This document shows, in pieces, positions 43,563 to 53,300 of a DNA stretch of 64,000 nucleotides. The stretch spans positions 2,666,001-2,730,000 of the forward strand of contig NZ_CP073347.1 of assembly GCF_024397915.1 (NCBI RefSeq). Reading direction: 5' to 3'. Source of the DNA: Marinobacterium rhizophilum. Lineage in GTDB: Bacteria > Pseudomonadota > Gammaproteobacteria > Pseudomonadales > Balneatricaceae. Under the pieces are notes generated by a model, which was not told where the DNA came from, searched no databases, and saw nothing but the letters and a program-made list of their open reading frames with translations. Positions within the stretch are counted from its first letter, which is position 1; the number at the start of each line of letters is the position of its first letter. A program made the translations under genes and the position numbers.

Positions 43563-44769
43563 TGCGGCCAATACCTGCCATCAAGTCGTGCCGGCGCATT
43601 TCCCACTCCTGCATCCAGTCCTTCATGGCTGAAGCCGGCATGGGTCTGGCGATGAAATACCCCTGCATGATGTCACACAGGTCAAGGTCGAGCAGGAAGT
43701 TCCAGTCATCGGCATTTTCAACCCCTTCGGCGACTGACTGCATCCCCAGCCCCCGTGCCATATCAACGCTCGCCCGCAGGATCGCCCTCTGTGACGGGCT
43801 CTGGGAGGCGCCATGGACAAAACCGGCATCCACCTTTAGCTCGTTGAAGGCAATATCCCGCAGCTGCCTCAGGGATGAATGGCCCGTGCCAAAGTCATCG
43901 ATAGAGAGCGTAATATGCTTGAGGCGCAACCGCGTCAGTATATCCAGCGCAGTGACGGGATTATTCATCAGCTGGCTTTCGGTAATTTCCAGTACCAGCT
44001 TGGGCAATTCCACCGCGGCCGTCCTGGCCACATCAACAATAAAGTCGGGAAAATCCAGGGAATTCAGATTGTTCATGGAAATGTTCACCGCGACACTCAG
44101 GTCAAGACCGTCATCACGCCAGCCGCGACACTGCTTCAGCGCATTTATCAGCACCACCCGGGTCAGGTCATCGATAAGACGGCTTTGCTCGGCCGTGGTA
44201 ATAAACTGATCGGGAAACACCAGACCATCCACCGGGTGCTGCCAGCGCACCAGGGTTTCAACTCCGACAACCTCACCGGTGCGGCTGGATACCTTGGGCT
44301 GGTAGTAGTTCACCAGCTCGCCGTTGTGAATCGCGTGCCGAACCTCGTCAGGGCCGTAAACCTTTTTGGCAGGGGCGGTTTCGCGCACCACGAAGGACAG
44401 TTGCTGCTCGAGAATCCGCTGCAGCTGCTCCGGCTTGACCGGCTTGGTAAACGCATTGAGCACCCGTAGTTTGTGGGCCTGGGCCAGGTAGCTCACGGCA
44501 TGCAGGATACGCTCATCTTCACCGCTCATGAGCACCAGCCCACCCCGGAAACCGTGTTGTGCAATCTGGCGTAGCAGCTCAACTCCGTCCAGCTCCGGCA
44601 TCTGGATATCGCAGAACAGCAGATCGAAGGGCGTGCTGGCGTTCTCGATGATCCCCATCGCATCGACGGCCTGCTGGCAGACCGTGACTTGGGGATATCC
44701 CAGGTTTGCCAGCTGACGCCCAAGCAGTTTGAGGACAAAAAAATCATCATCGATAATCAGTATGTTCAT
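43555..44769 (-). CDS. Response regulator with c-di-GMP phosphodiesterase (REC-EAL)
   Basis: A 404-residue REC-EAL protein. The receiver has Asp54 (LLFCDIQMPELDGVELL) and Lys109. The EAL domain (about 135-390) keeps the residues needed for c-di-GMP hydrolysis: Glu171 in the EAL position (here ETL), the Asn of AVNIS, LVLEITES, DDFGTGHSSL, KVDAGFV and the catalytic-loop AEGVE, ending QGYFIARPM. AGGGAA lies about 6 bp before the ATG. Predicted effect: phosphorylation by one of the neighbouring HPt domains changes c-di-GMP and so the motility/attachment balance. It is the only c-di-GMP enzyme in the window. Confidence 0.93.
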   Translation of the reverse strand: MNILIIDDDFFVLKLLGRQLANLGYPQVTVCQQAVDAMGIIENASTPFDLLFCDIQMPELDGVELLRQIAQHGFRGGLVLMSGEDERILHAVSYLAQAHKLRVLNAFTKPVKPEQLQRILEQQLSFVVRETAPAKKVYGPDEVRHAIHNGELVNYYQPKVSSRTGEVVGVETLVRWQHPVDGLVFPDQFITTAEQSRLIDDLTRVVLINALKQCRGWRDDGLDLSVAVNISMNNLNSLDFPDFIVDVARTAAVELPKLVLEITESQLMNNPVTALDILTRLRLKHITLSIDDFGTGHSSLRQLRDIAFNELKVDAGFVHGASQSPSQRAILRASVDMARGLGMQSVAEGVENADDWNFLLDLDLCDIMQGYFIARPMPASAMKDWMQEWEMRRHDLMAGIGRNG

Positions 44770-45322
44770 TTGCGTTCCCTGCTATCTCTCTGTCGTCCCA
44801 TAATAAGCTGACCAAACTATCAATTATTAACATCGCTATATTGCACATCCTTCCATTCAACCAGCTAAAAATAGTTTCGGTTTCAGGATGACCCTATTGG
44901 CCAGTTCAAGCGCCCCCAAAACACCTGCCCGGCTATCAGCAATAGTAGCAGCAAAGCGCTGCACTTCATTTAATTAAGGGTGCACCACTACAGCGGCTTC
45001 GTTGCCTACTAGTGACGGGATTGGCCTGAAATGAGCCAGATAAAACCTGATACGCTACAGGATGTACTCGCACGCGAGGCGCGGCTCAGATCAACTCTAA
45101 ATTACTGCTATTTAATGGATTTATCGACCAGGAAAGATACAAAAAACCAAAAAATGCATGTAAATGCGTGAAAACGCAGCCAATGTAGCAAAAGCGCCAA
45201 GGGAAAGCCAAGAGCTTTAGCCGCCAAAACAACAGCCCCGCTGACCTGCCCCCTGAAGGTGTTGCAAGGCTGTAAGCGCAAGGCCACCGCCAGCCCCGAC
45301 CTTCCCCGCTCTGCAGCAGGCA
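44770..45322. other. Long AT-richer intergenic region without a convincing gene
   Basis: This 553-bp gap between the REC-EAL gene and the end of the next kinase gene is lower in GC than its neighbours. A small stem TGCGT-GAAA-ACGCA (45165-45178), T-rich downstream on the minus strand, may end the upstream kinase transcript. A 71-codon open frame at 45108-45323 has no family match or ribosome site and is not called. The promoter of the REC-EAL gene should lie near 44775-44860, but no clear -35/-10 pair could be fixed. Confidence 0.5.
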
Positions 45323-48300
45323 CTAGCCGGTCACACCCGACACCTGCTCAACACAGGCAATAACGCTGGACACCTCGGTTTCGAACGCGCTCATCAGCCC
45401 CTTCAGGGCAGCCCTGTCCTTGAGTGCGACCGCGCTCTCGAACTGCTCCAGAATGCCGCACAGTGCCAGCGCACCCATGGCACGGGAGGAGGATTTCAGT
45501 TTATGCGCCGCCGCGGCCACAGCGTCCAGCTCCCCGGCCCCCCAGTCACCCCGCATGCTGACAAGATGGGTATCGAGCAGGGCCCTGAATTCTTGCAGCA
45601 GTTCCTGGGCAAAGGCTTCGTCATCGCCAACCAGTTCCCGCAATACCTGCAAGTCCAGCGCAGTCTGTGCCCGCGCGGCATTCAGGCGCTCGCCCTGGGG
45701 GGGCAGGGTGGCTTTTTCCACATGACCGGACCAGTGCTCCAGTGCGGTTTTCAACTCTGCCAGGGCGACCGGTTTGCTCAGGTAGGCATTCATCCCCGTG
45801 GCCAGGCAGCGCTCGGCCTCGCCCTTGAGCGCATTCGCCGTCAGGGCAATAATCGGCACTGACCCTGGCGCAGTCTCCAGCGCCCGGATATTTCTGGTCA
45901 GGTCATACCCGTCCATTTCGGGCATATGAATATCTGTCAGGATCAGGGAATAGCGACCGTTGTCGCGCCAGCGCTCCAGCGCCTCCCTGCCATCCCAGGC
46001 AAAGTCAGCCTGATACCCCAGTAGCGCCAGTTGACGCTGGAGCACTTTCTGGTTCACCTCGTTGTCCTCGGCCACCAGTATCCGCTCATCGGGATGCTGC
46101 AGCGGGGTTACAGGACCCGGTTTGCGCCCGCTTCGCAACCCGGGTACCGGTAGCGCAGGCGCATCCAGGATGCCCGCAGCGCAGGCAACGGCCGCCAGGA
46201 AAGTACTCTGTTTCAGCAGGTTGGCATCAAGCACCAAATGATCCGCAGCCCTGGAACGCGCTATTCTGCGGGCACCGCGTTCCAGCGAGAGGAAACGCAC
46301 CCGGCCAGCGCTGCCCGCCGCGCTTCTGAGCGCGTCGATCGGCGCACTCTGACCGCCGGCATCATAGATCCACAGGGAGACCGTCTCGGGCGAGAACCCG
46401 GCGGACCGGGCGGCCGCGTCACTGATCTCTGGCGCCCGGGCCACAACGGCCCCGGCGAACTCCAGGTAGGCGCCCAGGCCCTTCAGGACACCTGCAGGGG
46501 ATCCAATCAGAAGACACTGCAGCCCCTCGAGCGACGGCCCCGACGGTGCAACCGGCATGTCGTGCGCAGACTCAGGGGCGATTTGGAATGGAATCTGAAC
46601 TGTGAACGTCGCCCCCTTGCCCGCTTCGCTCTCTACGCTGATATCCCCGCCCATCAGGCCAACGAGGCTGTCGACGATGTTGAGCCCCAGGCCGGTACCA
46701 CCATATCGACGGGTGGTGGAAACATCAGCCTGGTCGAAGGAGGAAAACAGCTTCAGCTGCGCCGACGGGTCAATGCCGATGCCATTGTCAGACACCTCGA
46801 GCTGGATACGTACGGACGCTGACCGGGACTCCACCAGGGTGGCACTCACCGCAACCCGGCCTGGATGCTGGCCGCTGGAGAACTTGATCGCATTGCTGAG
46901 CAGGTTGACCAGTATCTGGCGCAGACGAACCTCATCACCGAAGCAGCAGGCCGGTAGCCAGGGGCTGGTAAACAGGGTCACCTCCACACCTTTGGCGAGA
47001 CTCACCTGGTCCAGCAGCTCGCAGGCCTGCTCAACGATGCTGGTGACGCAAACCGGTTCCTGCTCCAGCTCCAGCTTTCCCGCCTCGATCTTGGAGAAGT
47101 CCAGGATGTCATCGATGATATCCACCAGAGAGAATGCCGACCGCCGGATCAGATCCAGCATCTCGACCTGGCTGTCAGGGAGGTCGCTGTACATCAGTAC
47201 ATCCAGCATGCCGATAACCCCATTCAGGGGAGTCCGGATTTCGTGACTCATGCTGGCCAGAAAATTGGATTTTGCCCTGTTCGCGACCTCTGCTTCATAC
47301 TGCGCCGTTTCCAGCTGCTGCGTGCGTTGCCGCACCCTGTCTTCCAGTTCGTCATTTAACGCCTTTAACTCGGCGGTACGCTGTGCAACCTGTGCCTCCA
47401 GCGACTGGTTCAGCATTTTAAGGCGATGCTGGCTTTTCTCCAGATCGATGGCGATCCTCTTGCGGCTGTTTATATCCGAAACCGTCCCGGACACTTTCAG
47501 CGCCCGGCCAGCGCCGTCACTGGAAATCACATTGCCGCGTACCAGCAACCAGTACCAGTCCCCGGTTTTGCTTTTCGCCCTGACTTCACAGGTTAAGGCT
47601 CCATTGCACGCTGTCAGGCTGGCCTGCAACTCACCCATGAGCCGGACCCTGTCCGCCGGGTGCAGCAGTTTCTCCCAGTCCGTCGCGCTCGCTTGCGCAT
47701 CCTTTGCTGCGTACCCCAACAGGTCCGCCCAGGCGCCGCCCAGGTGCACCTGGTTGCTGGTGACATCCCAGTCCCAGTAGCCCATCCTGCTACCTTCGAT
47801 AACGCGCTTAAGCAGCGCCTCGTTCTGCTGCAGCCTGTCCTCCGCGCTTGTACGCGCGGTAATATCCGTCGCCGCCAGAATGACGCTGTCGACCGCGCCC
47901 GCTGAATCGAATATTGGCGACAGGACCAGGTCGGCAATAATCAGGCTGCCGTCTGCACACTTTAACCGGATATCCTGGTGTACAGACTCCCCCGCGAGGG
48001 CAGTACTAACCGCCGCCATTAAATCGGCATAATCCGGCGATATAGTCTCCGCCCAGGCCTGGGATAAAAGCACCTTGTCCGCAAAGTCTTTTTCACTGAT
48101 ACCAAAAACATTCTTTGCAGCCCGGTTAACATGAGCAACAGAGCCATCAGCTCTCAGCTTTATAATAATAGTGGCCACGCTGTTCAATACACTTTCAAGA
48201 TCCTTGCGGGCGCGCTTCAGGGACGCTGTACGCCGGGTTATTCTGAATTCATTTCTGGCCGCCTGGCCTGCGGCGACAATGGAGAAAGACGCGATAAACA

Positions 48301-49903
48301 ACATCAGCAAAACGGCAAAGCCAAGGACGACTTTCATGAAGGCGGATTGCCCGGGCTGCCAGGCCGGGGCGGCCCAGGTTTCCATAAGGATCGTATGGTC
48401 ACCAATCACCTCAGGGTGATTTCGCCACAGCGGCGCGGTTTTTTCGCTGAGGTCCGAGCGGCTGTCCAGCAGAACATGGGATGTACTTTCGTCCGCAGAC
48501 ACCAGCTGCATCCGAAGATCAACATCATCCTGCAACGAGCTTTGGGTCAGCAACCGGGCAAGATCAGAAAAATACAGTACCGCGCCAACAAAACCCTCAA
48601 AGGCATGACTGCGCTCCTGCAGCGAAGCGGCCTGCACATCAAACCCCGCCTTGTAGACCGGCAGATAAAGCCTGAAATCGTCCGTGCGGGTAATTTCGTT
48701 GCTAAAAGTGGCGTGACGCTCAATTAAAAAAGATCGACCGGATGCAATTGCAGACGTCATCCTGGCCAGGGTGTCGGCATCCGAGGCATTGTCAAACCCC
48801 GCGGCCTGGGCCGGCAGGTCACCGGCCTGCCCCGCCGCTCTGACAAACAGCACAGGGTAATAGGCTTCTTTTTCTGCAGCCCTAATGGCGCGGCCCTGCC
48901 CGTCGAATTCATAGATACGGTAATCGCCCCAGCCCCGCTCCCGGGCGTCCGCTTCGAAAGTTTCACGATCGGTCTGCAGCACGCGCGGAATCCAGACCAG
49001 TTTCTTAAGCAAAGCGCCGTCAACAGATTTCCCAAAGAAATCCGAGAACTTTTTCTGCGTCATTATTTCAAGGTCGCTGATCATATAATCTTCCGCGACC
49101 CTGACAGTCTTGTCCGTGAGCAACAGGTGGTATTCAGCAACTTCATGCAAGTGTTCACTGGCAAGGCTGACACTTTTTGCATGGTCACTTTTTTCCGCAC
49201 GCTCGACGAGCAACAGCCCTGCCCCCAGCAGCACTGCGACAATCAGCGGCAAGACCAGCAACAGGCCAATATGAGGCCGGTGGGCTTTGCCGGCCAACGG
49301 CATGAATAGCAGCAACAGGGGCACCATCAGGAGTACACCGATGCTGTCGGCGGCCCACCAGGTCAGCCAGCTGGCCCCCAGCAAATGCAGGGGTACGGCT
49401 TGCAACTGGTACATGGCCAGATTACCCAGGCTGGCCGCGACCAGGCAGGCGACGGGGCCTGCCAGCATCAGCCGGTAAAACACCTTGCTCTCATCTTCCA
49501 CCGCTGCGTAGCCGCTTGACAGTGGCTGCAGCCATTTGGCGCCAAGCAGGGCCTGCAGTGTTGAACCGATGGCCGTGATAGCCGTCATCAGTACCGTGTC
49601 TGGCGAAACATCGGTGCCGGTGACAAACAGCTTGTGGGCCAGATCGGAACCCCAGGCGGCGATGAAGACTGCGGGCCAGTAGCGCGCCCCCCAGAGCAAC
49701 AGGCCAAAGAGGGCAACCCCGGCCGCCGGCCAGACGGGAGCGGCGTAGACCGGCGCAGTCCCCAGCGCCATGCCGAGCCCTGCCAGCAAAAAATAACTGA
49801 GCAGCAACAACAGGGCTTTTTTCACAGCCGCGGTTCGATCCGGCGTGGAAGGAGCGGGTTCAGGCACGAAAGCCTTTTCAGCCTCATTTTGCGTAATTAT
49901 CAC
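45323..49903 (-). CDS. MASE1/CHASE-like hybrid histidine kinase with two PAS domains, REC and HPt
   Basis: A 1526-residue membrane kinase. It has a MASE1-type region (about 25-235; VWPAAGVALFGLLLWGARYW, WLTWWAADSIGVLLMVPLLL), a CHASE-like periplasmic domain (250-500), a last helix (545-565), PAS (580-700), PAS with PAC (705-820), HisKA with His887, HATPase, a receiver-like domain, a receiver with Asp1324 and an HPt with His1467. GTG at 49903 with GGAG 5 bp upstream gives a sensible cytoplasmic N terminus; the open frame extends 38 codons further without support. It is divergent from the similar kinase at 50356, with about 450 bp between. Confidence 0.88.
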   Translation of the reverse strand: MIITQNEAEKAFVPEPAPSTPDRTAAVKKALLLLLSYFLLAGLGMALGTAPVYAAPVWPAAGVALFGLLLWGARYWPAVFIAAWGSDLAHKLFVTGTDVSPDTVLMTAITAIGSTLQALLGAKWLQPLSSGYAAVEDESKVFYRLMLAGPVACLVAASLGNLAMYQLQAVPLHLLGASWLTWWAADSIGVLLMVPLLLLFMPLAGKAHRPHIGLLLVLPLIVAVLLGAGLLLVERAEKSDHAKSVSLASEHLHEVAEYHLLLTDKTVRVAEDYMISDLEIMTQKKFSDFFGKSVDGALLKKLVWIPRVLQTDRETFEADARERGWGDYRIYEFDGQGRAIRAAEKEAYYPVLFVRAAGQAGDLPAQAAGFDNASDADTLARMTSAIASGRSFLIERHATFSNEITRTDDFRLYLPVYKAGFDVQAASLQERSHAFEGFVGAVLYFSDLARLLTQSSLQDDVDLRMQLVSADESTSHVLLDSRSDLSEKTAPLWRNHPEVIGDHTILMETWAAPAWQPGQSAFMKVVLGFAVLLMLFIASFSIVAAGQAARNEFRITRRTASLKRARKDLESVLNSVATIIIKLRADGSVAHVNRAAKNVFGISEKDFADKVLLSQAWAETISPDYADLMAAVSTALAGESVHQDIRLKCADGSLIIADLVLSPIFDSAGAVDSVILAATDITARTSAEDRLQQNEALLKRVIEGSRMGYWDWDVTSNQVHLGGAWADLLGYAAKDAQASATDWEKLLHPADRVRLMGELQASLTACNGALTCEVRAKSKTGDWYWLLVRGNVISSDGAGRALKVSGTVSDINSRKRIAIDLEKSQHRLKMLNQSLEAQVAQRTAELKALNDELEDRVRQRTQQLETAQYEAEVANRAKSNFLASMSHEIRTPLNGVIGMLDVLMYSDLPDSQVEMLDLIRRSAFSLVDIIDDILDFSKIEAGKLELEQEPVCVTSIVEQACELLDQVSLAKGVEVTLFTSPWLPACCFGDEVRLRQILVNLLSNAIKFSSGQHPGRVAVSATLVESRSASVRIQLEVSDNGIGIDPSAQLKLFSSFDQADVSTTRRYGGTGLGLNIVDSLVGLMGGDISVESEAGKGATFTVQIPFQIAPESAHDMPVAPSGPSLEGLQCLLIGSPAGVLKGLGAYLEFAGAVVARAPEISDAAARSAGFSPETVSLWIYDAGGQSAPIDALRSAAGSAGRVRFLSLERGARRIARSRAADHLVLDANLLKQSTFLAAVACAAGILDAPALPVPGLRSGRKPGPVTPLQHPDERILVAEDNEVNQKVLQRQLALLGYQADFAWDGREALERWRDNGRYSLILTDIHMPEMDGYDLTRNIRALETAPGSVPIIALTANALKGEAERCLATGMNAYLSKPVALAELKTALEHWSGHVEKATLPPQGERLNAARAQTALDLQVLRELVGDDEAFAQELLQEFRALLDTHLVSMRGDWGAGELDAVAAAAHKLKSSSRAMGALALCGILEQFESAVALKDRAALKGLMSAFETEVSSVIACVEQVSGVTG

Positions 49904-50355
49904 TGCAACTCCGTTTGCATGCTGCAACAGGTTAGACCCCAGATTCACGCCCTTCAACCGGCAATGGGCTCTTGCCAGGCCTGGGGCAGTCAAAGCCGGC
50001 TTTGGACAACCGCCCATTCTGCGCCTTTCCCTCTAAGGAGCCAATACGCAACTCGGGAGTCACCCCTGAAAAGCCCGGCGGGTTGATACAGATCAACACC
50101 AGGGACGCTCGGGACGACCCTATAGTCCCCGGCCCGGCAGCGAGCCCCCAGGCCTGCATACTTTCGGACACAATGCCAGTAACCGGCGCAGAGAACGCCA
50201 GGGGCTGTTGACCTTTGCAGACATGTCCTGCAAATACTGTTTTCGAACAAGACAACTCAGGTATTCGTACAGAATATTTCCGGATTCTCTGATACTGTCC
50301 CAGAATATCAGCAGAACACGCGACTCAATTCACTCCCCCTCGACTCTATGTATCC
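49904..50355. other. Divergent promoter region between two MASE1 kinases
   Basis: The 452-bp gap holds no supported gene. The stretch from about 50220 to 50330 is AT-richer and should contain the promoter for the plus-strand kinase. An imperfect palindrome GCAGACATGTCCTGC near 50217 could be an operator. No sigma-54 or sigma-28 element was found, so this pair does not look flagellum-class controlled. Confidence 0.4.
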
Positions 50356-53300
50356 ATGACTCAGCAGGAAGCACAACACACAGCGCTGGAATGCAAGGCT
50401 GACAACACCCACCTGACACCCGTTCGCTACTGCCTGAACGTGACGCAGCTGACCCTTGCCTACATGGCTGTCGTCTTGCTGGGACGGCTGCTGATCCTGC
50501 CCCCGGGTTTTGTATCCCCCCTCTGGCCCGCGGCCGGCATGGCACTGGCGATTCTGCTGATGCGCGGATTGCGCTACTGGCCCGCCATTTGGCTGGGCAC
50601 TGTCCTGGTCGCCCTGGTACAAGGCTCGTCGATCTCACCGCCTGGCATCATCATCGCATCAGGCCCGACGCTGCAGGCCCTGCTGGGTGCCTGGCTATCA
50701 AGGCGGCTGTTTGACACAAGCATGCCCGATAGCGGTGATCGCCGGCTCTGGGCTTTTCTGCTGGTCAACGGCCCGCTGGTCTGCGTCTTCGCCGCAACTC
50801 TGGGGGTCGCAACACGCTATCTCACGGGCGCACTGGCCCAAGACCAGGCAATGGGCCAGTGGCTGATCTGGTGGGCCGGAGACACCCTCGGCGTGCTGCT
50901 GTTCTATCCACTGTTTCTCTGCCTGTTCCGCAGCAAGGCGTCGCACTGGGCATCACTGCGCATCCAGGTTCTTGTACCCCTGCTGATGACCGCGGCGGTG
51001 CTGGCAACCGGGTTACTCTCACTGCTCAAGCTCGCGGAAAGCGAGTCCTGGACAGAAACGGCGCAAAAACTGAACCTGGCCTACGAGCAGCAGCTTGAAT
51101 CCGTTGCGGCGTTGCCCCAGCTGCTGGAAGACATCGCGTACTTTTACTCCGCAGAAAAAGCGATTCAACCCGGCCAGTTCAATGCCCTTGCCGCGCTGGC
51201 GATGAGCAAGCACGACTTTGTTGCAATCGCATGGGTACCCGTTGTCACACAGGCTAAGCGCCCGAGCTTTGAGGCTGCACAGCAGCTTCAGATTACCGAG
51301 CACAGCCCCGGTCAGGGTTGGGTTGCAGCGGCCGAGCGGCCCGTCTATTACCCGATCCAGTCTGTTGTATCCATGCAGGGCGACAGCCGTTTCCCAGGCT
51401 ATGACCCGGGGTCGAACGCCATTCGGCGGACGACGCTGGAGCAGGCCCGGGATAGCGGCAAGACAGTGGCCTCGGAGCCAACCAGCCTGCTGGCGCTGGA
51501 CATCCCCGGGACCCTGATATTCGTGCCCGTATACGAGCCTGGCTTCAGGCCAGCCTCGGCATCGGTGCAGGCACGGCGCACCGCCCTGCGCGGCTTTGTG
51601 CTGGGCGTCGTTTCCCTGGAAATGCTGCTGGGGCCTGCGCGTGACACCCTGCGGGCCGAGGGCGTGCTGCTGCGCCTGACAGACGTTACCCACCCCGACG
51701 CCCCCTTCGTCCTTGATGATACCCTGCTGTCCGGCACCGCCGCCAAGTGGCAGCAAACAACCGAATTTTCCGGGCGCAGCTGGCGTGTGGAGCTGCAGCC
51801 GGTCGCCAGCCACTGGCAGCCGGGCAGGAGTCCTGCAGTGCGCTTTTACCTGCTGTTTCAGGTCTTCGCCGCGCTGATGGTGGCCGGAGCTACGCTCAGT
51901 TCCGCAGGGCGCAACCTAACCACCAGCAATACCGTGCGTGACCGTACGCGGGAGCTGGAAACAGAACTTGGCGTGCGCAAAAGCACCGAAATTTCCCTCA
52001 GTACAACCCGGCAACTGCTCGAGAACGCGCTGGACATTTCCCACATGGCTGACTGGGAATTCAGTATCGACAGCAACAGCTACACCTTTAACGAACGCTT
52101 CTACAGACTCCTGGGTACAACGGCAGAACGCGAAGGCGGCTATACCCTGAGCCAGGATCAGTACCTGCGTGAGTTCTGCCACCCCGACGATATTGAACGC
52201 GTCAAGCGGGAAATGAATCAGCACCAGTCCCGACCCCCGGTCCCGGGCACAGTCATTCAACTCGAGCACCGCATCCTGCGGCGTGATGGCGCCGTTCGCC
52301 ACCTGATAGTGAGATCGGGCTATGCCAGCGATGCCAACGGAAAGATTGTCGGCATCCGGGGCGTCAATCAGGACATAACCGAACTCAAGCAAACCGAAGC
52401 CCGGCTGCGGCAAAAGACACAGCAGCTGCACAGCCTCAATGCAGAACTGGAACAGCGCGTTGAACTCAGAACCACGGCGCTCAGGCAACAGCAGTACTGG
52501 AATCAGCTGCTGCTGGACAACCTCGGTGAAGGGGTGGTGACCTGTGACGTCGAAGGCAATATAAACATGATGAACCGGGCGTCCAGGAGCTGGCGTGGCA
52601 AGGATGAAAACAGCTCTGATTTCGCACAATTCGGTAAAACATACCGACTCCTGCACGCCGACGGAAAAACACCGCTCACCCAGTCAGAACGCCCAATGAG
52701 GCGCGCACTGGCAGGCGAGCAAGTGCGAGACCAGAATGTCATCTTGCTGTATCGCGACATGCCGCCCCGCAACCTCCTGGCCAGCGCTGCGCCGCTGATC
52801 GACGCCGCGGGTCAAACACTCGGCGCCGTGTTGATCATGCGCGATATCACGGATTTTCAGCAGACCATGGAGGAACTGCAACGGACATCAGAGCAATTGC
52901 AGGCAGCCAACTTCGAGATAGACATGGAACGCCGCATGCTGGCTGAACGCATCAAGGAGCGCACCCAGGAACTGACCGAAACCAACAGGCGGCTCACCCT
53001 GGCGAAGTCTGAAGCAGACAGCGCCAACGAGGCCAAGTCGGCCTTTCTCGCCACCATGAGCCACGAAATCCGCACCCCCATGAACGGCGTGATCGGCATG
53101 CTGGATGTGCTTGAACAAAGCAGCCTGCTGAGTCATCAGGTAGAGATTGTCGATCTCATTCACGATTCAGCGCTATCCTTGCTGGCCATTATTGACGATA
53201 TTCTCGACTTTTCGAAAATTGAGGCCGGGCAATTGACGCTGGAACGCGAGCCCATGTCCATCGAAGAACTGGTGGAAAAGGTATGCCAGCTGCTGCGCCG

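Noticed and set aside
45108..45323. A 71-codon minus-strand frame directly after the kinase at 45323
   Set aside because: No ribosome site or family match, and it covers a stem-loop with a T-rich flank that may be the kinase terminator.
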